A stretch of 64,000 nucleotides of DNA, taken from contig NZ_CP180352.1 in the NCBI RefSeq assembly GCF_048007105.1, forward strand, positions 1,426,001-1,490,000, written 5' to 3'. Numbering within the stretch: position 1 is the first letter of the stretch; each line of letters starts with the position of its first letter. Made by a program: the position numbers and the translations under genes. Positions 34,525-42,444 of the stretch are shown piece by piece. The notes under the pieces were generated by a model. That model did no database searches and was not told the origin of the DNA. It worked only from the letters and a program-made list of their open reading frames with translations. Source of the DNA: Minwuia sp048007105. Lineage in GTDB: Bacteria; Pseudomonadota; Alphaproteobacteria; Minwuiales; Minwuiaceae.

Positions 34525-36363
34525 ATGACCTTGCCACCCGACGATAGCCGCGCCGGCGGCGAGCGGTGGAACGGCCGCGTCTCGATCACGGTGACGCTGA
34601 CCGCCAGCATTTTCCTGCTGGTCCTGGTTTCCGTCGGCTCGGTACTGGGCGTCGGCGTCTGGCTGGCGCAGAAGAACACCTTCGAACTGCTCAGCCGCAA
34701 CGCGCATCAGGGTATCGGCTTTGCCGCCGACCGTGTCGAGCGCCACCTTCGCCCTGCGGAGGATCAGGCCGCCTTCGTCGCCCGGCGCATCACCGAAGGT
34801 CAGGTCGATGCGGCCGACCGGGACGATCTCGGCAAGCTGCTGACCGGGGCGCTGGCGGCGGCGCCGCAGATCCAGGCTGTGATGTTCATCGGCCCGGACC
34901 TTCAGACCGTGCTGGCCGGACGCGATCCGCAGACCGGCCGGGCCGGCCTGTTCGATCTCGACTACTCGGACGATCCGGAGATCCGCAATCGTATCCGGCG
35001 TTCCGACGGCCCGATCTGGAATGCGCCGATCTGGCGGGACGACATGAACCAGAGCTATCTGAGCCTTGCCCATCCGGTGGTCGGCAGCGCCGGATTCGCC
35101 GGTGTCGTCGTTTCTGTGGTCTCGGTCGCCGACCTTTCGGCCTTTCTCCGCCAGGACGTCATCGCAGACGGGGCCAGCCAGTTCATCCTGTATGGCCGCG
35201 ACCGCGTGCTGGCGCATCCGCGGCTGACCGACCCCTATCCCGGCCGTACGCCTTCGGCGCCGCTGCCTACGGTACAGGGGTTCGAGGATCCGGTCCTCGC
35301 CGCCATCTGGCAATCGCAGGACCGCTTCGACCTGGGGCTGAGACTGGAAGGACGGACCGACGGACACGTGGTGCGGCTGCCGGGCGACGAAGATTACATC
35401 TTCATCTATCGCGAGGTATCCGGCTTCGGTCCGGAGCCGCTGATCGTCGGCGCCTATTTCCCGGCGGTCGAGGTCGGCACGGAGATCCGGCGGATGATCG
35501 TTTCCCTGGTCGCCGGTATCGCGGCGCTGCTGCTGGCGCTGGTCGCCGCGATCGTACTCGGGCGCAGGATCGCGAAACCGATCGTCCGCTTTTCCGAGGC
35601 CGCCGGCCGGATCCGCGATCTGGATGTGGACCGGGTCGGGAACCTGCCGGGCAGCATCTTCCGGGAATTGAACGATCAGGCGAAGGCCTTCAACGCCATG
35701 CTGCAGGGCCTGCGCTGGTTCGAACTCTATGTGCCCAGAAAGATCGTCAGCCGGCTGGTGCAGCGGGGCGAGGGCCGGGACGCCCTGACCTCTTCGCGGC
35801 GGCTGACGGTCATGTTCACCGATATTGCGGGCTTCTCGACGATCTCGGAAGGAATGACGGCGCCGGAAGTTGCGCGTTTCGTGAACAGCCATTTCGAACT
35901 GGCCGCGGGCTGCATCGAGGCCGAGGACGGGACCGTCGACAAGTTCATCGGCGACTCGGTGATGGCCTTCTGGGGCGCCCCCGATCCCGTCGACGGGGCC
36001 GAGGAGCACGCCTGCCGCGCCGCGCTGGCCATCGCCGCCGCGGTGCGGGCGGACAATGAGAAGCGGGTGGCTGCGGGTCTCTCGCCCGTGCGGATGCGGA
36101 TCGGCATTCACACCGGCGAGGCGACGGTCGGCAATATCGGTGCGCCCGGCCGGATCAACTACACGATCATCGGCGACACGGTGAATGTGGGGCAGCGGCT
36201 AGAGCAGCTGGGCAAGGAGCTCTGTTCCGCCGACAGCGACATCTCGATCCTGATCAGCGCCGAAACGCGGGCGCGGCTGGGACCGGACTGGAAGCTGGAA
36301 CCTGCCGGCACCCATGAGCTGAAGGGGCGGCGCGGCAGCGTCGAGGTCTTCAAGCTCGGCTGA
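34525..36363 (+). CDS. Membrane-bound class III adenylate/guanylate cyclase with extracytoplasmic sensor
   Basis: A 612-residue protein. A TM segment at about residues 21-45 is followed by a periplasmic Cache-like sensor region (about 46-325), a second TM (about 328-350), a HAMP-like linker (about 350-400, RRIAKPIVRFSEAAGRIRDL) and a class III cyclase domain. The metal-binding Asp residues lie in MFTDIAGFS (about 430) and FIGDSVMAFWGAP (about 474-486). NYTIIGDTVNVGQRLE (about 548-563) contains transition-state contacts. The Lys before FIGDS fits ATP as substrate. It should convert an external signal into cyclic nucleotide, and a Crp-family regulator lies 4 kb downstream. The AGGAGG-rich region before ATG 34525 supports the start. 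Confidence 0.88.
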   Translation: MTLPPDDSRAGGERWNGRVSITVTLTASIFLLVLVSVGSVLGVGVWLAQKNTFELLSRNAHQGIGFAADRVERHLRPAEDQAAFVARRITEGQVDAADRDDLGKLLTGALAAAPQIQAVMFIGPDLQTVLAGRDPQTGRAGLFDLDYSDDPEIRNRIRRSDGPIWNAPIWRDDMNQSYLSLAHPVVGSAGFAGVVVSVVSVADLSAFLRQDVIADGASQFILYGRDRVLAHPRLTDPYPGRTPSAPLPTVQGFEDPVLAAIWQSQDRFDLGLRLEGRTDGHVVRLPGDEDYIFIYREVSGFGPEPLIVGAYFPAVEVGTEIRRMIVSLVAGIAALLLALVAAIVLGRRIAKPIVRFSEAAGRIRDLDVDRVGNLPGSIFRELNDQAKAFNAMLQGLRWFELYVPRKIVSRLVQRGEGRDALTSSRRLTVMFTDIAGFSTISEGMTAPEVARFVNSHFELAAGCIEAEDGTVDKFIGDSVMAFWGAPDPVDGAEEHACRAALAIAAAVRADNEKRVAAGLSPVRMRIGIHTGEATVGNIGAPGRINYTIIGDTVNVGQRLEQLGKELCSADSDISILISAETRARLGPDWKLEPAGTHELKGRRGSVEVFKLG

Positions 36364-36377
36364 GCGGGGCGTCGAGG

Positions 36378-37346
36378 TCAGCCACCCAGCCGGGCCTCGT
36401 GCTCGTTCACGTTGCCGCCCGCGCCCGATCCGCTTTCACGCAGCGCGCGGATGATGCGCACCAGATTGCCGTCGCGCAGGCGCTCCAGTTCGCGGATGCT
36501 CGATCCCCCGGACTGGGCGTCGGACTGCGCGGCGATGGTCTCGACCAGCTCCGGCGTCAGCTCTGGTACATCCGTCAGCTTGGTCCATGGCCAGGACAGT
36601 GCCGGTCCGAACTGCGCCAGGAAATGCCGCATGCCCGCTTCGCCGCCGGCAATGCGGTAGGTCTCGAACAGTCCCATCTGCGCCCAGCGCAGACCGAAGC
36701 CGTAGCGGATCGCGTCGTCGATCTCCTCCGTCGTCGCCACGCCGTCCTTGACCAGCCAGAGCGCTTCCCGCCAGACCGCCTCCAGCAGCCGGTCGGCGAT
36801 GTGGGCGTCGATCTCCTTCCGCACTTGTAGCGGCTTCATCCCTATGCCGGACAGGATGTCCGCAGCGCGCCCGATCAGGTCCGGCGCGTTCCCCGAGCCG
36901 CCGACGAGTTCCACGAGAGGCAGCAGGTAGACTGGATTGAAGGGGTGGGCGACGATGACCTGTCCGGGCCGGTCGAGCCCGGACTGGAGGTCCGACGGCC
37001 GGAACCCGGAGGTCGACGAACCGATGACCGCGCTGCGGGGGGCGGCGCCGATGATCTCGGCCAGTATGCGGTGCTTCAGATCGAGTTGTTCCGGTCCGCT
37101 TTCCTGGATCCAGTCGGCATTCTGGACGGCTTCCGCCACGGACGGCTCGAAGCGCAGCGTGCCCTCCTCCGGGAGCGGCCGATCATAAAGCGCGGGCAGG
37201 CTGTGCCGGGCGTTGGCGATCACTTCGCCGATCTTCCGCGGGGCGTCGGGGTCGGGGTCGTGGACGGCCACGTCCCAGCCGTTCAGCAGGAAGCGCGCGG
37301 CCCAGCCGCCGCCGATGACGCCGCCGCCGATGATTGCCGCCTTCAT
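36378..37346 (-). CDS. Carnitine 3-dehydrogenase-like 3-hydroxyacyl-CoA dehydrogenase
   Basis: A 322-residue protein of the 3-hydroxyacyl-CoA dehydrogenase superfamily. The NAD-binding motif GGGVIGGGWAARFLLNG is at the N-terminus, then IQESGPEQLDLK, GSSTSGFRPSDL, AHPFNPVYLLPLVELVGG and KEIDAHIADRLLEAVWREAL. Sequence and length closely match L-carnitine dehydrogenases (EC 1.1.1.108), which oxidise L-carnitine to 3-dehydrocarnitine, as I recall the Pseudomonas enzyme. The ATG at 37346 is chosen because GAGGAGG stands just upstream. The partner genes of the pathway (thioesterase, BKACE, betainyl-CoA thiolase) are not adjacent, so substrate assignment stays inferred. It converges with the cyclase gene, 14 nt apart. 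Confidence 0.82.
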   Translation of the reverse strand: MKAAIIGGGVIGGGWAARFLLNGWDVAVHDPDPDAPRKIGEVIANARHSLPALYDRPLPEEGTLRFEPSVAEAVQNADWIQESGPEQLDLKHRILAEIIGAAPRSAVIGSSTSGFRPSDLQSGLDRPGQVIVAHPFNPVYLLPLVELVGGSGNAPDLIGRAADILSGIGMKPLQVRKEIDAHIADRLLEAVWREALWLVKDGVATTEEIDDAIRYGFGLRWAQMGLFETYRIAGGEAGMRHFLAQFGPALSWPWTKLTDVPELTPELVETIAAQSDAQSGGSSIRELERLRDGNLVRIIRALRESGSGAGGNVNEHEARLGG

Positions 37347-37420
37347 GCCGCGCCTCCTCGGACGATTCTCCGGTCGGCAAGTCTGACGGCTGCGGCGCGC
37401 CCTGTCGGCTGCGAATGCAG

Positions 37421-37579
37421 CTACTTCCTGGCGATCACCCAGACGGCATGAACGATGCCGGGGATATAGCCCAGCAATGTCAGCAGGATGTTGAGCCAGA
37501 AGTGAAGGCCGATGCCGACCTGCAGGAAGACGCCGACCGGCGGCAGCAGGATCGAGAGAATGATGCGAAGCAGGTCCAT
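37421..37579 (-). CDS. YqaE/Pmp3-family small membrane protein
   Basis: A 52-residue protein with two hydrophobic helices (MDLLRIILSILLPPVGVFLQ and FWLNILLTLLGYIPGIVHAV), the signature of the Pmp3/YqaE proteolipids induced by salt, cold or other membrane stress in bacteria, plants and yeast. The start is fixed by AAGGAAAG upstream and by the family's usual length of about 52 residues; the frame is open for 57 more codons upstream, which are not family-like. A GGAAC-type promoter motif lies 52-77 nt upstream. Confidence 0.85.
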   Translation of the reverse strand: MDLLRIILSILLPPVGVFLQVGIGLHFWLNILLTLLGYIPGIVHAVWVIARK

Positions 37580-37629
37580 GGGTTGCTTTCCTTCTTTTTC
37601 TTGCAGTGGAGTTGGATCTGGTGAGCGGT

Positions 37630-37655
37630 ACCGGCCGCTGCAAGCGTGAGGTTCC
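37630..37655 (-). promoter_or_regulatory. Candidate GGAAC-type (EcfG-like) promoter for the Pmp3 gene
   Basis: On the minus strand GGAAC (37655-37651), 17 nt, then CGGT (37633-37630). The EcfG consensus known from alphaproteobacteria is GGAAC-N16/17-CGTT, so there is one mismatch in the -10 element. It lies about 50 nt upstream of the start codon. Confidence 0.35.
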
Positions 37656-37851
37656 GCTGGTCTGCCCTGCGGTGCGGCGATGCGGCGCATGACGGTTGCG
37701 GTTTCGGCGCAGCGCCTCATCTCACAGTCGTCAGCAGGCTGCGCCTGCAAGACGCTGAGTAAAGAACAAGAAGCAACAAGGCAGCGTCAGATCAACTCCG
37801 GTCCGCGGAGTTCACTTCGGTTTGCGCCTGCTCGAAACGACGGGACGACGG

Positions 37852-37877
37852 GGAACCCGACCCGCGGTCGATGCATT
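37852..37877 (+). promoter_or_regulatory. Candidate GGAAC-type (EcfG-like) promoter for the DUF883 gene
   Basis: GGAAC at 37852-37856, 17-nt spacer, then CATT at 37874-37877, 39 nt before the start codon. It resembles the general-stress sigma consensus GGAAC-N16/17-CGTT with one mismatch. A similar element precedes the PRC-barrel gene (39957-39981). Confidence 0.4.
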
Positions 37878-37915
37878 GCAGACGAAGCAGCTGTTTCGAT
37901 ACGGAGGTAGATATC

Positions 37916-38272
37916 ATGGCCGCCCAGACCAGCACCGGAAACGGTTCCAAACGCAGCAACGAGGCCGAGGTCACGACAGAGGACCTCCGGGAGGATTTCG
38001 ACCGGCTTCGCGCCGACATGTCGAAGCTTGTCGAGCAGATGGCCGAACTGTCCCGAAACCGCGCCGCCGACGCGCGTGACCGGACCACGGACAAGGCGCA
38101 GGAATATGCCGACCGCGCCCGCGGTCAGGCCGACCGGGTCGCACGCCGGGCGGAGGACAACTATCACGCCGGCCGGGACTGGATTTCCGATCAGGTTTCC
38201 GAGCGTCCGGTGGCGACCATCGGCATCGCCGTGCTGGCCGGTGTCCTGATCGGCCGCGCTCTCAAGCGCTGA
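37916..38272 (+). CDS. DUF883 family protein (ElaB/YqjD-like), C-terminal membrane anchor
   Basis: A 118-residue protein. Residues 1-90 are hydrophilic and strongly helical (EDLREDFDRLRADMSKLVEQ, ARDRTTDKAQEYADRARGQA). A conserved C-terminal hydrophobic anchor follows, VATIGIAVLAGVLIGRALKR, the hallmark of ElaB/YqjD proteins. In E. coli these are stationary-phase inner-membrane proteins associated with ribosomes. The ATG at 37916 is chosen over an upstream in-frame ATG at 37871 because GGAGG lies 9 nt before it. It is followed after 17 nt by a membrane protein gene, a YqjD-YqjE-like pair. Confidence 0.85.
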   Translation: MAAQTSTGNGSKRSNEAEVTTEDLREDFDRLRADMSKLVEQMAELSRNRAADARDRTTDKAQEYADRARGQADRVARRAEDNYHAGRDWISDQVSERPVATIGIAVLAGVLIGRALKR

Positions 38273-38289
38273 AGAATCCGGGGGGAGCC

Positions 38290-38751
38290 ATGCTGCCGCC
38301 ATCCGTGCTCAACGATCTGATCGGCGTCGTGGACGCCGAGGCGAACCGCGCGCGCGTCGCTGCCCGCGGCGCCGTCATTCGAATCATCGGTTGCCTCCTG
38401 GCCGCCCTGCTGTTCATCGGGGCGGCGAGCGTTCTCGCCGTCGGTGGCTACCGCGAACTGGCCGCCAGCTATGACGATCTCACGGCTGCGGCGGTCGTCG
38501 CAGCCGGCTTTCTCAGCCTCGGCGCCATCGTCCTTGCGGTGGTGCTGCTGGTCGCGAACCGGCGCGCCCGGCGCCGGGCCGAAGCGCAGGCAGCCATCGC
38601 GCGCGCCGCGCTTTCGGGCGATGTGGTCCGGATGGTGAGCGGCTTCCAGTCCCTCGGTCTTCCGCCGCTCATGATCGGCGCCGGTGCGGTTCTGGCCGGG
38701 ATCGTCGCGGGCTATTCCACAAAACAGAGGTCCGGAACGGCGGACGGGTGA
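38290..38751 (+). CDS. Holin-like/YqjE-like membrane protein
   Basis: A 153-residue protein with hydrophobic segments at about residues 33-52 (IIGCLLAALLFIGAASVLAV), 65-92 (LTAAAVVAAGFLSLGAIVLAVV) and 124-143 (LPPLMIGAGAVLAGIVAGY), and a basic arginine cluster (NRRARRRAEAQ) after the second. It lies 17 nt downstream of the DUF883 gene with GGGGGAG before ATG, so it is almost certainly cotranscribed. The position and topology match the phage-holin-like/YqjE partner of YqjD. That assignment rests on context more than on motif identity. Confidence 0.65.
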   Translation: MLPPSVLNDLIGVVDAEANRARVAARGAVIRIIGCLLAALLFIGAASVLAVGGYRELAASYDDLTAAAVVAAGFLSLGAIVLAVVLLVANRRARRRAEAQAAIARAALSGDVVRMVSGFQSLGLPPLMIGAGAVLAGIVAGYSTKQRSGTADG

Positions 38752-38809
38752 CCGGCTTCCGCCGGCCACCCGCCAGGTTTCCCGGAATGATCGAGAAAGG
38801 GTGTGCGGA

Positions 38810-39007
38810 TCAGGCCGCGCGCCGCCACTCGTCCACCTGCCGTTCGGCCTCGTCCTTCGCGATGCCGTAGCGTTCCTGGATCTTCCCGATCAGCATGTCG
38901 CGGTCGCCCTTGATCTCGGCGACATCGTCATCCGTCAGCTGACCCCACTGCTTGCGCAGCTGGCCCGATAGCTGGTTCCAGTATCCCTTGAGTTCGGTGC
39001 TGTTCAT
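38810..39007 (-). CDS. CsbD-family stress-response protein
   Basis: A 65-residue protein with the CsbD pattern MNSTELKGYWNQLSGQLRKQ, WGQLTDDDVAEIKGDRDMLI and GKIQERYGIAKDEAERQVD. CsbD proteins are small soluble proteins induced by general stress sigma factors in Bacillus and abundant in alphaproteobacteria. Their biochemical role is unknown. The gene is monocistronic and stands between the holin-like gene (converging) and the PRC-barrel gene (same strand). GGAGAACG before the ATG supports the start. Confidence 0.9.
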   Translation of the reverse strand: MNSTELKGYWNQLSGQLRKQWGQLTDDDVAEIKGDRDMLIGKIQERYGIAKDEAERQVDEWRRAA

Positions 39008-39139
39008 CGTCGTTCTCCGTCGTATCGGTGTGCGGGGCTGCGGTGCGCCCCCCCGAACATGCTCTCCGTTACGTGCAGACGAGCGGCGGGGAGGCGCTTG
39101 AACGGCCGCGCAGTGGCGGCCGTCCGTTCGCAGCGGCGG

Positions 39140-39898
39140 TTACTGGCTGCTGGAGGCGGGCTGCTCGTCGGCGCCGATGTTCTTGTCCCACCAGGCCTCG
39201 ATGTCGTTGCCCCAGCTCCTGGCGGTGCGGCGGGCCTCCTCGTCGAAGTCCACCTCGGGCGCCTCGGCGAAGCGCTCGGCGCCGACCTTGAGGACCAGCG
39301 TGCCGGAACCCTCGGTCTGACGCAGGTCGGTCAGGCGGACGGGCGTCAGCTTCTCGCCGAGACCCAGGAAGCCGCCATGGGAGATCATCGCATAGACCTC
39401 GCCGCCGGTGCCGCCGCGCACGACGACGTCCTCGACATGGCCCAGGTCCTCGTTCTGCATGTTGACGACCTCGGCGCCGATCAGGCCCTCGGTCCAGACC
39501 AGCCGGTCCTTGTCGTCCAGGGGCTGGCTGTCCTTCAGCATCTTCTCCCGCTCCTCGACGCGAGCCTGACGCTCGGCCTTGTCCTCATGCTTCTCGCGGA
39601 GTTCGCGGATCTCCTCGATCATCCGCTCGCAGGCCTCCTGATCGCCGTTGCGGGCGAAGGTCAGGGCCGCATCGCGTAGGATACGTTCGTCCCGGCGCAG
39701 CATGCCGCCGACCGGACCTTCGTATTCGCGGTACTCGGCTTCCAGGTTGCGGACGTCCTCGACGCAGGCCTCGGCGACCTGGTCGTTGCCGTTCATGGCC
39801 TTGGCCGGCTTGTCCGACGCGGCAGCGGCGGCGGCGCCGTGTCCCGCCAGAACGACGGTAATGGCCAGGGCGCTGACTTTCATCATGGTGGTACGCAT
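39140..39898 (-). CDS. Exported PRC-barrel domain protein
   Basis: A 252-residue protein. Residues 1-27 are a signal peptide (MRTTMMKVSALAITVVLAGH then an Ala run). Residues about 35-125 are charged and helical or coiled-coil (EAEYREYEGPVGGMLRRDER, EEIRELREKHEDKAERQARV). Residues about 128-225 form a PRC-barrel (LIGAEVVNMQNEDLGHVEDV, YAMISHGGFLGLGEKLTPVR). PRC-barrel proteins with signal peptides are common in alphaproteobacterial stress regulons. The ATG at 39898 has AGGGAAAC upstream and makes a clean signal peptide; the frame is open 20 codons further up. A GGAAC-N16-CATT element lies 59 nt upstream. Confidence 0.82.
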   Translation of the reverse strand: MRTTMMKVSALAITVVLAGHGAAAAAASDKPAKAMNGNDQVAEACVEDVRNLEAEYREYEGPVGGMLRRDERILRDAALTFARNGDQEACERMIEEIRELREKHEDKAERQARVEEREKMLKDSQPLDDKDRLVWTEGLIGAEVVNMQNEDLGHVEDVVVRGGTGGEVYAMISHGGFLGLGEKLTPVRLTDLRQTEGSGTLVLKVGAERFAEAPEVDFDEEARRTARSWGNDIEAWWDKNIGADEQPASSSQ

Positions 39899-39956
39899 GG
39901 TTGGTTTCCCTTGTTCTTGTACTGGTCGAACGCACCCGCGTTCGTTCCACGGGGGC

Positions 39957-39981
39957 AATGCCGTGAATGGTGATGTGTTCC
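39957..39981 (-). promoter_or_regulatory. Candidate GGAAC-type (EcfG-like) promoter for the PRC-barrel gene
   Basis: On the minus strand GGAAC (39981-39977), 16 nt, then CATT (39960-39957). It is the same pair of hexamer-like elements as upstream of the DUF883 gene (spacer 16 versus 17), and differs from the EcfG consensus by one base in the -10. Confidence 0.4.
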
Positions 39982-40100
39982 GAAGAAAAGAAGTTTCGGT
40001 GCCCGCCGCGGATCAAAATGTCGCAATGATTTCTGCGGTCTGGCGCCGTCCTTCCGCCGCAGCTCGCCGTCACTTCCGCAGGGTCTCCGCCGTGCCGGCG

Positions 40101-40388
40101 CTAATGCGCGCGGTGCTGACGCGCCAGTTGTCTGAAGATGCCGGCGGTACGCGCGTGGACCCGGCGGTCGAAGCGCGGCAGCGCATCAACCTCGGCCAGA
40201 TCGGCGTGAACCAGCTCCGCCGTTTCCAGCACTTCGAGCAGCAACTCCCGCTCGACTTGTCCGTGTGCGGAAAGCACGCCGATCAGCGCGCTGGTCAGCG
40301 TCAGGGACGCGTTTGCCGACAGGTCCCTGTCACGCCGACGTCGGCGGATGTTCGAGATCCGCTTTCGCCTGTTGGTGGTCAGGTACAT
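40101..40388 (-). CDS. Possible small hypothetical protein
   Basis: A 95-residue reading frame with a basic N-terminus (RRKRISNIRRRRRDRD), then a plausible helical segment (ASLTLTSALIGVLSAHGQ, ERELLLEVLETAELVHADLA). It is the most protein-like frame in an otherwise empty 590-base gap and would be divergent from the Crp/Fnr gene. The ribosome binding site is weak (GAGGA about 14 nt upstream). I do not recognise a family and it may not be real. Confidence 0.35.
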   Translation of the reverse strand: MYLTTNRRKRISNIRRRRRDRDLSANASLTLTSALIGVLSAHGQVERELLLEVLETAELVHADLAEVDALPRFDRRVHARTAGIFRQLARQHRAH

Positions 40389-40488
40389 GCCGGGTCAACG
40401 CTTTTCCTCGGTCTCATGTTCCAACCGGCTTGCTTCCGCCTCCCGTATTACCGAGGATCGGTCGAGCATGTGTGTGAGAGTGAGGTCC

Positions 40489-41199
40489 ATGCCGCTGGTC
40501 GACAAACTGGACAGGTTCATGCCGCTGACGAATGCGGAGCGTGACGCCATCTCTTCCTGCATCGAGCCGGAGCGCGAGATGCAGGCAGGCGGTTATCTTG
40601 TCCGTCAGGGGGAGCCCTATGATGGCTCCTACGTGATGCTCGATGGCTGGTCGGTGCGGCAGAAATACCTGCGCGACGGCCGGCGGCAGGTCATGAACTT
40701 CCTGATCCGCGGCGACGCCGTCGGGTTCGCGGCCACCTTCTTCAAGGAAGCGGACCATTCGGTCATGGCGCTGACCGACATCGTCTATGCGCGCATGAAC
40801 CACGAGCGTCTGATGCGCCTGATCGCCGACAACCCGCGGCTGGGGACGGCCATGTTCTGGAGCGTCGCCCTGGAAGAGGCGATGCTGCGCGAACGCATCG
40901 TCGGTCTGGGGCAGCGTTCGGCCCGCGAGCACATGGCGCATCTGATCATGGAGATGGTCGCCCGGCAGCGTCATGCGGGTATCGAGGGCGCCGCGGTCCA
41001 CCTGCTGCCGATCAACCAGATCCTGCTGTCGGACGCGCTGGGCATCAGCCCCGTGCACACCAACCGCACGATCCGGCGGCTGGTTCTGGACCGCCTCATC
41101 AGCACCTCTCCGCGCGGAATCGAGGTGCTCGACGAGGAGCGGCTGGCCGAAACAGGCGACTTCGACGGCCAGTTCCTGCATGAGGCCGGTGAAGACTGA
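40489..41199 (+). CDS. Crp/Fnr-family transcriptional regulator
   Basis: A 236-residue regulator from ATG 40489. Residues about 15-120 form a cyclic-nucleotide-binding-type beta barrel (GGYLVRQGEPYDGSYVMLDG, RRQVMNFLIRGDAVGFAA). About 125-160 is the dimerisation helix, and about 165-215 a Crp-type winged helix (NQILLSDALGISPVHTNRTI, RRLVLDRLIS). Only one cysteine lies in the N-terminal half (SSCIEPER), so it is not an iron-sulfur Fnr, and the recognition helix is not the E-x-x-SR type of Fnr. This subgroup is widespread in alphaproteobacteria with poorly known ligands. GAGG sits 6 nt before the chosen ATG; upstream in-frame ATGs exist at 40468 and 40348. Confidence 0.85.
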   Translation: MPLVDKLDRFMPLTNAERDAISSCIEPEREMQAGGYLVRQGEPYDGSYVMLDGWSVRQKYLRDGRRQVMNFLIRGDAVGFAATFFKEADHSVMALTDIVYARMNHERLMRLIADNPRLGTAMFWSVALEEAMLRERIVGLGQRSAREHMAHLIMEMVARQRHAGIEGAAVHLLPINQILLSDALGISPVHTNRTIRRLVLDRLISTSPRGIEVLDEERLAETGDFDGQFLHEAGED

Positions 41200-41211
41200 C
41201 CTGCGCAGGAC

Positions 41212-42444
41212 CTATTGCGTCGAGAAGCGGAGCGGCATGATCAGTTTCATCTGCCGCAGGCTGAGCAGCTCCGGGAATTCCGGCAGCGGCAATGCCTCAT
41301 GGATCTTCAGCGCGATGGCGGCGTCCATCTGGGCATCGCCGGTCCCCTCGATCACCCGGAATTCGCGGATCCGTCCGTTGCTCCGGATGACCAGATAGAT
41401 CAGCGCCGCGACGCTGTCGATCTCGTCCTCATCCTCGGCGAGCGCGTTGGTCTCCGTCTCGATGTGCGCCTTCAGCCGCGCGATATAGTCGGCCTTCACG
41501 CCGGGAGCGCCGCCGTCTTCGTCGCCGTCGTCCCGTCCGCTGCCGCTTTCCCTGCCGCGCTCCTGGCCGGCGGCGGGGTTCTGGCTCTGACCCGGCGCCT
41601 GAGCCGCAGCGTTGGCGTCGGTGAGCGCCTGTGGCGCCGGCCGTGCCGTCGCAACTCGGGCCTCCCGCGACCTGTCGGGCCGTTCCGCAGGTTGCGGCGC
41701 TGCGTCCGGTGCCTCGGCCGGAGGTGCGGTTTCGGCGACGGGGGCCGGATCGGCCGTTCGGGCCGCAGCCGTTGCTGTCTCACGCGCGGGAGATGCCTCG
41801 AGGGGTTGGGCCGGGCGGGCCTCTGCCGATGTCCGGGCTTCGGCCTCGGGGACCGGGCTCGCTGGCGCCGCAGTTGCGGCAGTGGCCGGCGATGGCGCTG
41901 GCTGGACGTCCGCAGGAACCGGTTGAGCAGGTTGAGGCCGGTCGCGTCGCACGGGAGAAGGCAAGGCGGGCGCGACCGGTACCGGCGTTGCATCGTCTGC
42001 CTGAACCGGTGTCAGGGGCTGTGCCGTGACCGCGCGAGATGGCGGCAGCGACTGGCTCAGGCGTGTGCTCTGCTGTCGAGCCCTTTCCGGTTCCGCTTTG
42101 CGGACCACGGGCCCGGGCTGGACCGTGGGGGCGGCGGCGGGGGATGGCGGCCTGGCGGCGCGGGCCGTCTCCGGCGTTTCCGATACGGTCCGGACATCGG
42201 AGGACGGTGCGGGCTCGACGGCCGGTTCCGGCGACCGGCTTCGGGCCGGCGGTTGCGGCTCCGTCTCGACCGCAGCCTCCCCCGGCGCGCCGCCGGCCTG
42301 ACTTACCCGCATGCGGAAGCCGTCGCGTCCGGCGCCCTTGGCACCCAGTTGTTCGCTACGGTAGACGATCGAGAACCCCAGCGCCGCGTGCAGCAGGCAC
42401 GAGATCAGGAACGCCGCGATCCAGTGCCGCCGGCGCAGGTTCAT
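41212..42444 (-). CDS. TonB-type energy transducer
   Basis: A 410-residue protein. An N-terminal membrane anchor (WIAAFLISCLLHAALGFSIV, residues about 8-27) is followed by a long Pro/Ala/Glu-rich periplasmic spacer (about 40-290), then an acidic Gly-rich hinge, then a TonB C-terminal domain (about 315-410, with LVIRSNGRIREFRVIEGTGD and LPEFPELLSLRQMKL). It transmits proton-motive force from ExbBD to outer-membrane TonB-dependent receptors. The ATG at 42444 overlaps the stop of the upstream exbD-like gene (ATGA), so translation is coupled. The very long Pro-rich spacer is somewhat longer than in the classical protein of about 240 residues. No TonB-dependent receptor lies in the window. Confidence 0.82.
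   Translation of the reverse strand: MNLRRRHWIAAFLISCLLHAALGFSIVYRSEQLGAKGAGRDGFRMRVSQAGGAPGEAAVETEPQPPARSRSPEPAVEPAPSSDVRTVSETPETARAARPPSPAAAPTVQPGPVVRKAEPERARQQSTRLSQSLPPSRAVTAQPLTPVQADDATPVPVAPALPSPVRRDRPQPAQPVPADVQPAPSPATAATAAPASPVPEAEARTSAEARPAQPLEASPARETATAAARTADPAPVAETAPPAEAPDAAPQPAERPDRSREARVATARPAPQALTDANAAAQAPGQSQNPAAGQERGRESGSGRDDGDEDGGAPGVKADYIARLKAHIETETNALAEDEDEIDSVAALIYLVIRSNGRIREFRVIEGTGDAQMDAAIALKIHEALPLPEFPELLSLRQMKLIMPLRFSTQ

Larger units (their letters stand above)
37580..37915. other. Divergent intergenic region (336 bases)
   Basis: Separates the Pmp3 gene (minus) from the DUF883 gene (plus). Apart from two candidate GGAAC-type promoters, one for each direction, and a CTCCG-GTC-CGCGGAG-like imperfect palindrome around 37796-37810, I see no gene. 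Confidence 0.6.
39899..40488. other. 590-base region between the PRC-barrel and Crp/Fnr genes
   Basis: Contains the candidate promoter at 39957-39981, a possible small gene at 40101-40388 on the minus strand, and the presumed promoter of the Crp/Fnr gene. No RNA gene or repeat is visible. Confidence 0.5.

Noticed and set aside
40348..40488. Longer N-terminus of the Crp/Fnr regulator
   Set aside because: The extra 47 residues are not family-like, while ATG 40489 has a well-placed GAGG and starts at the usual distance from the cNMP-binding barrel.
39648..40544. 298-codon plus-strand frame across the PRC-barrel promoter and the following gap
   Set aside because: It overlaps the signal peptide end of the PRC-barrel gene antisense and shows no domain or consistent composition.
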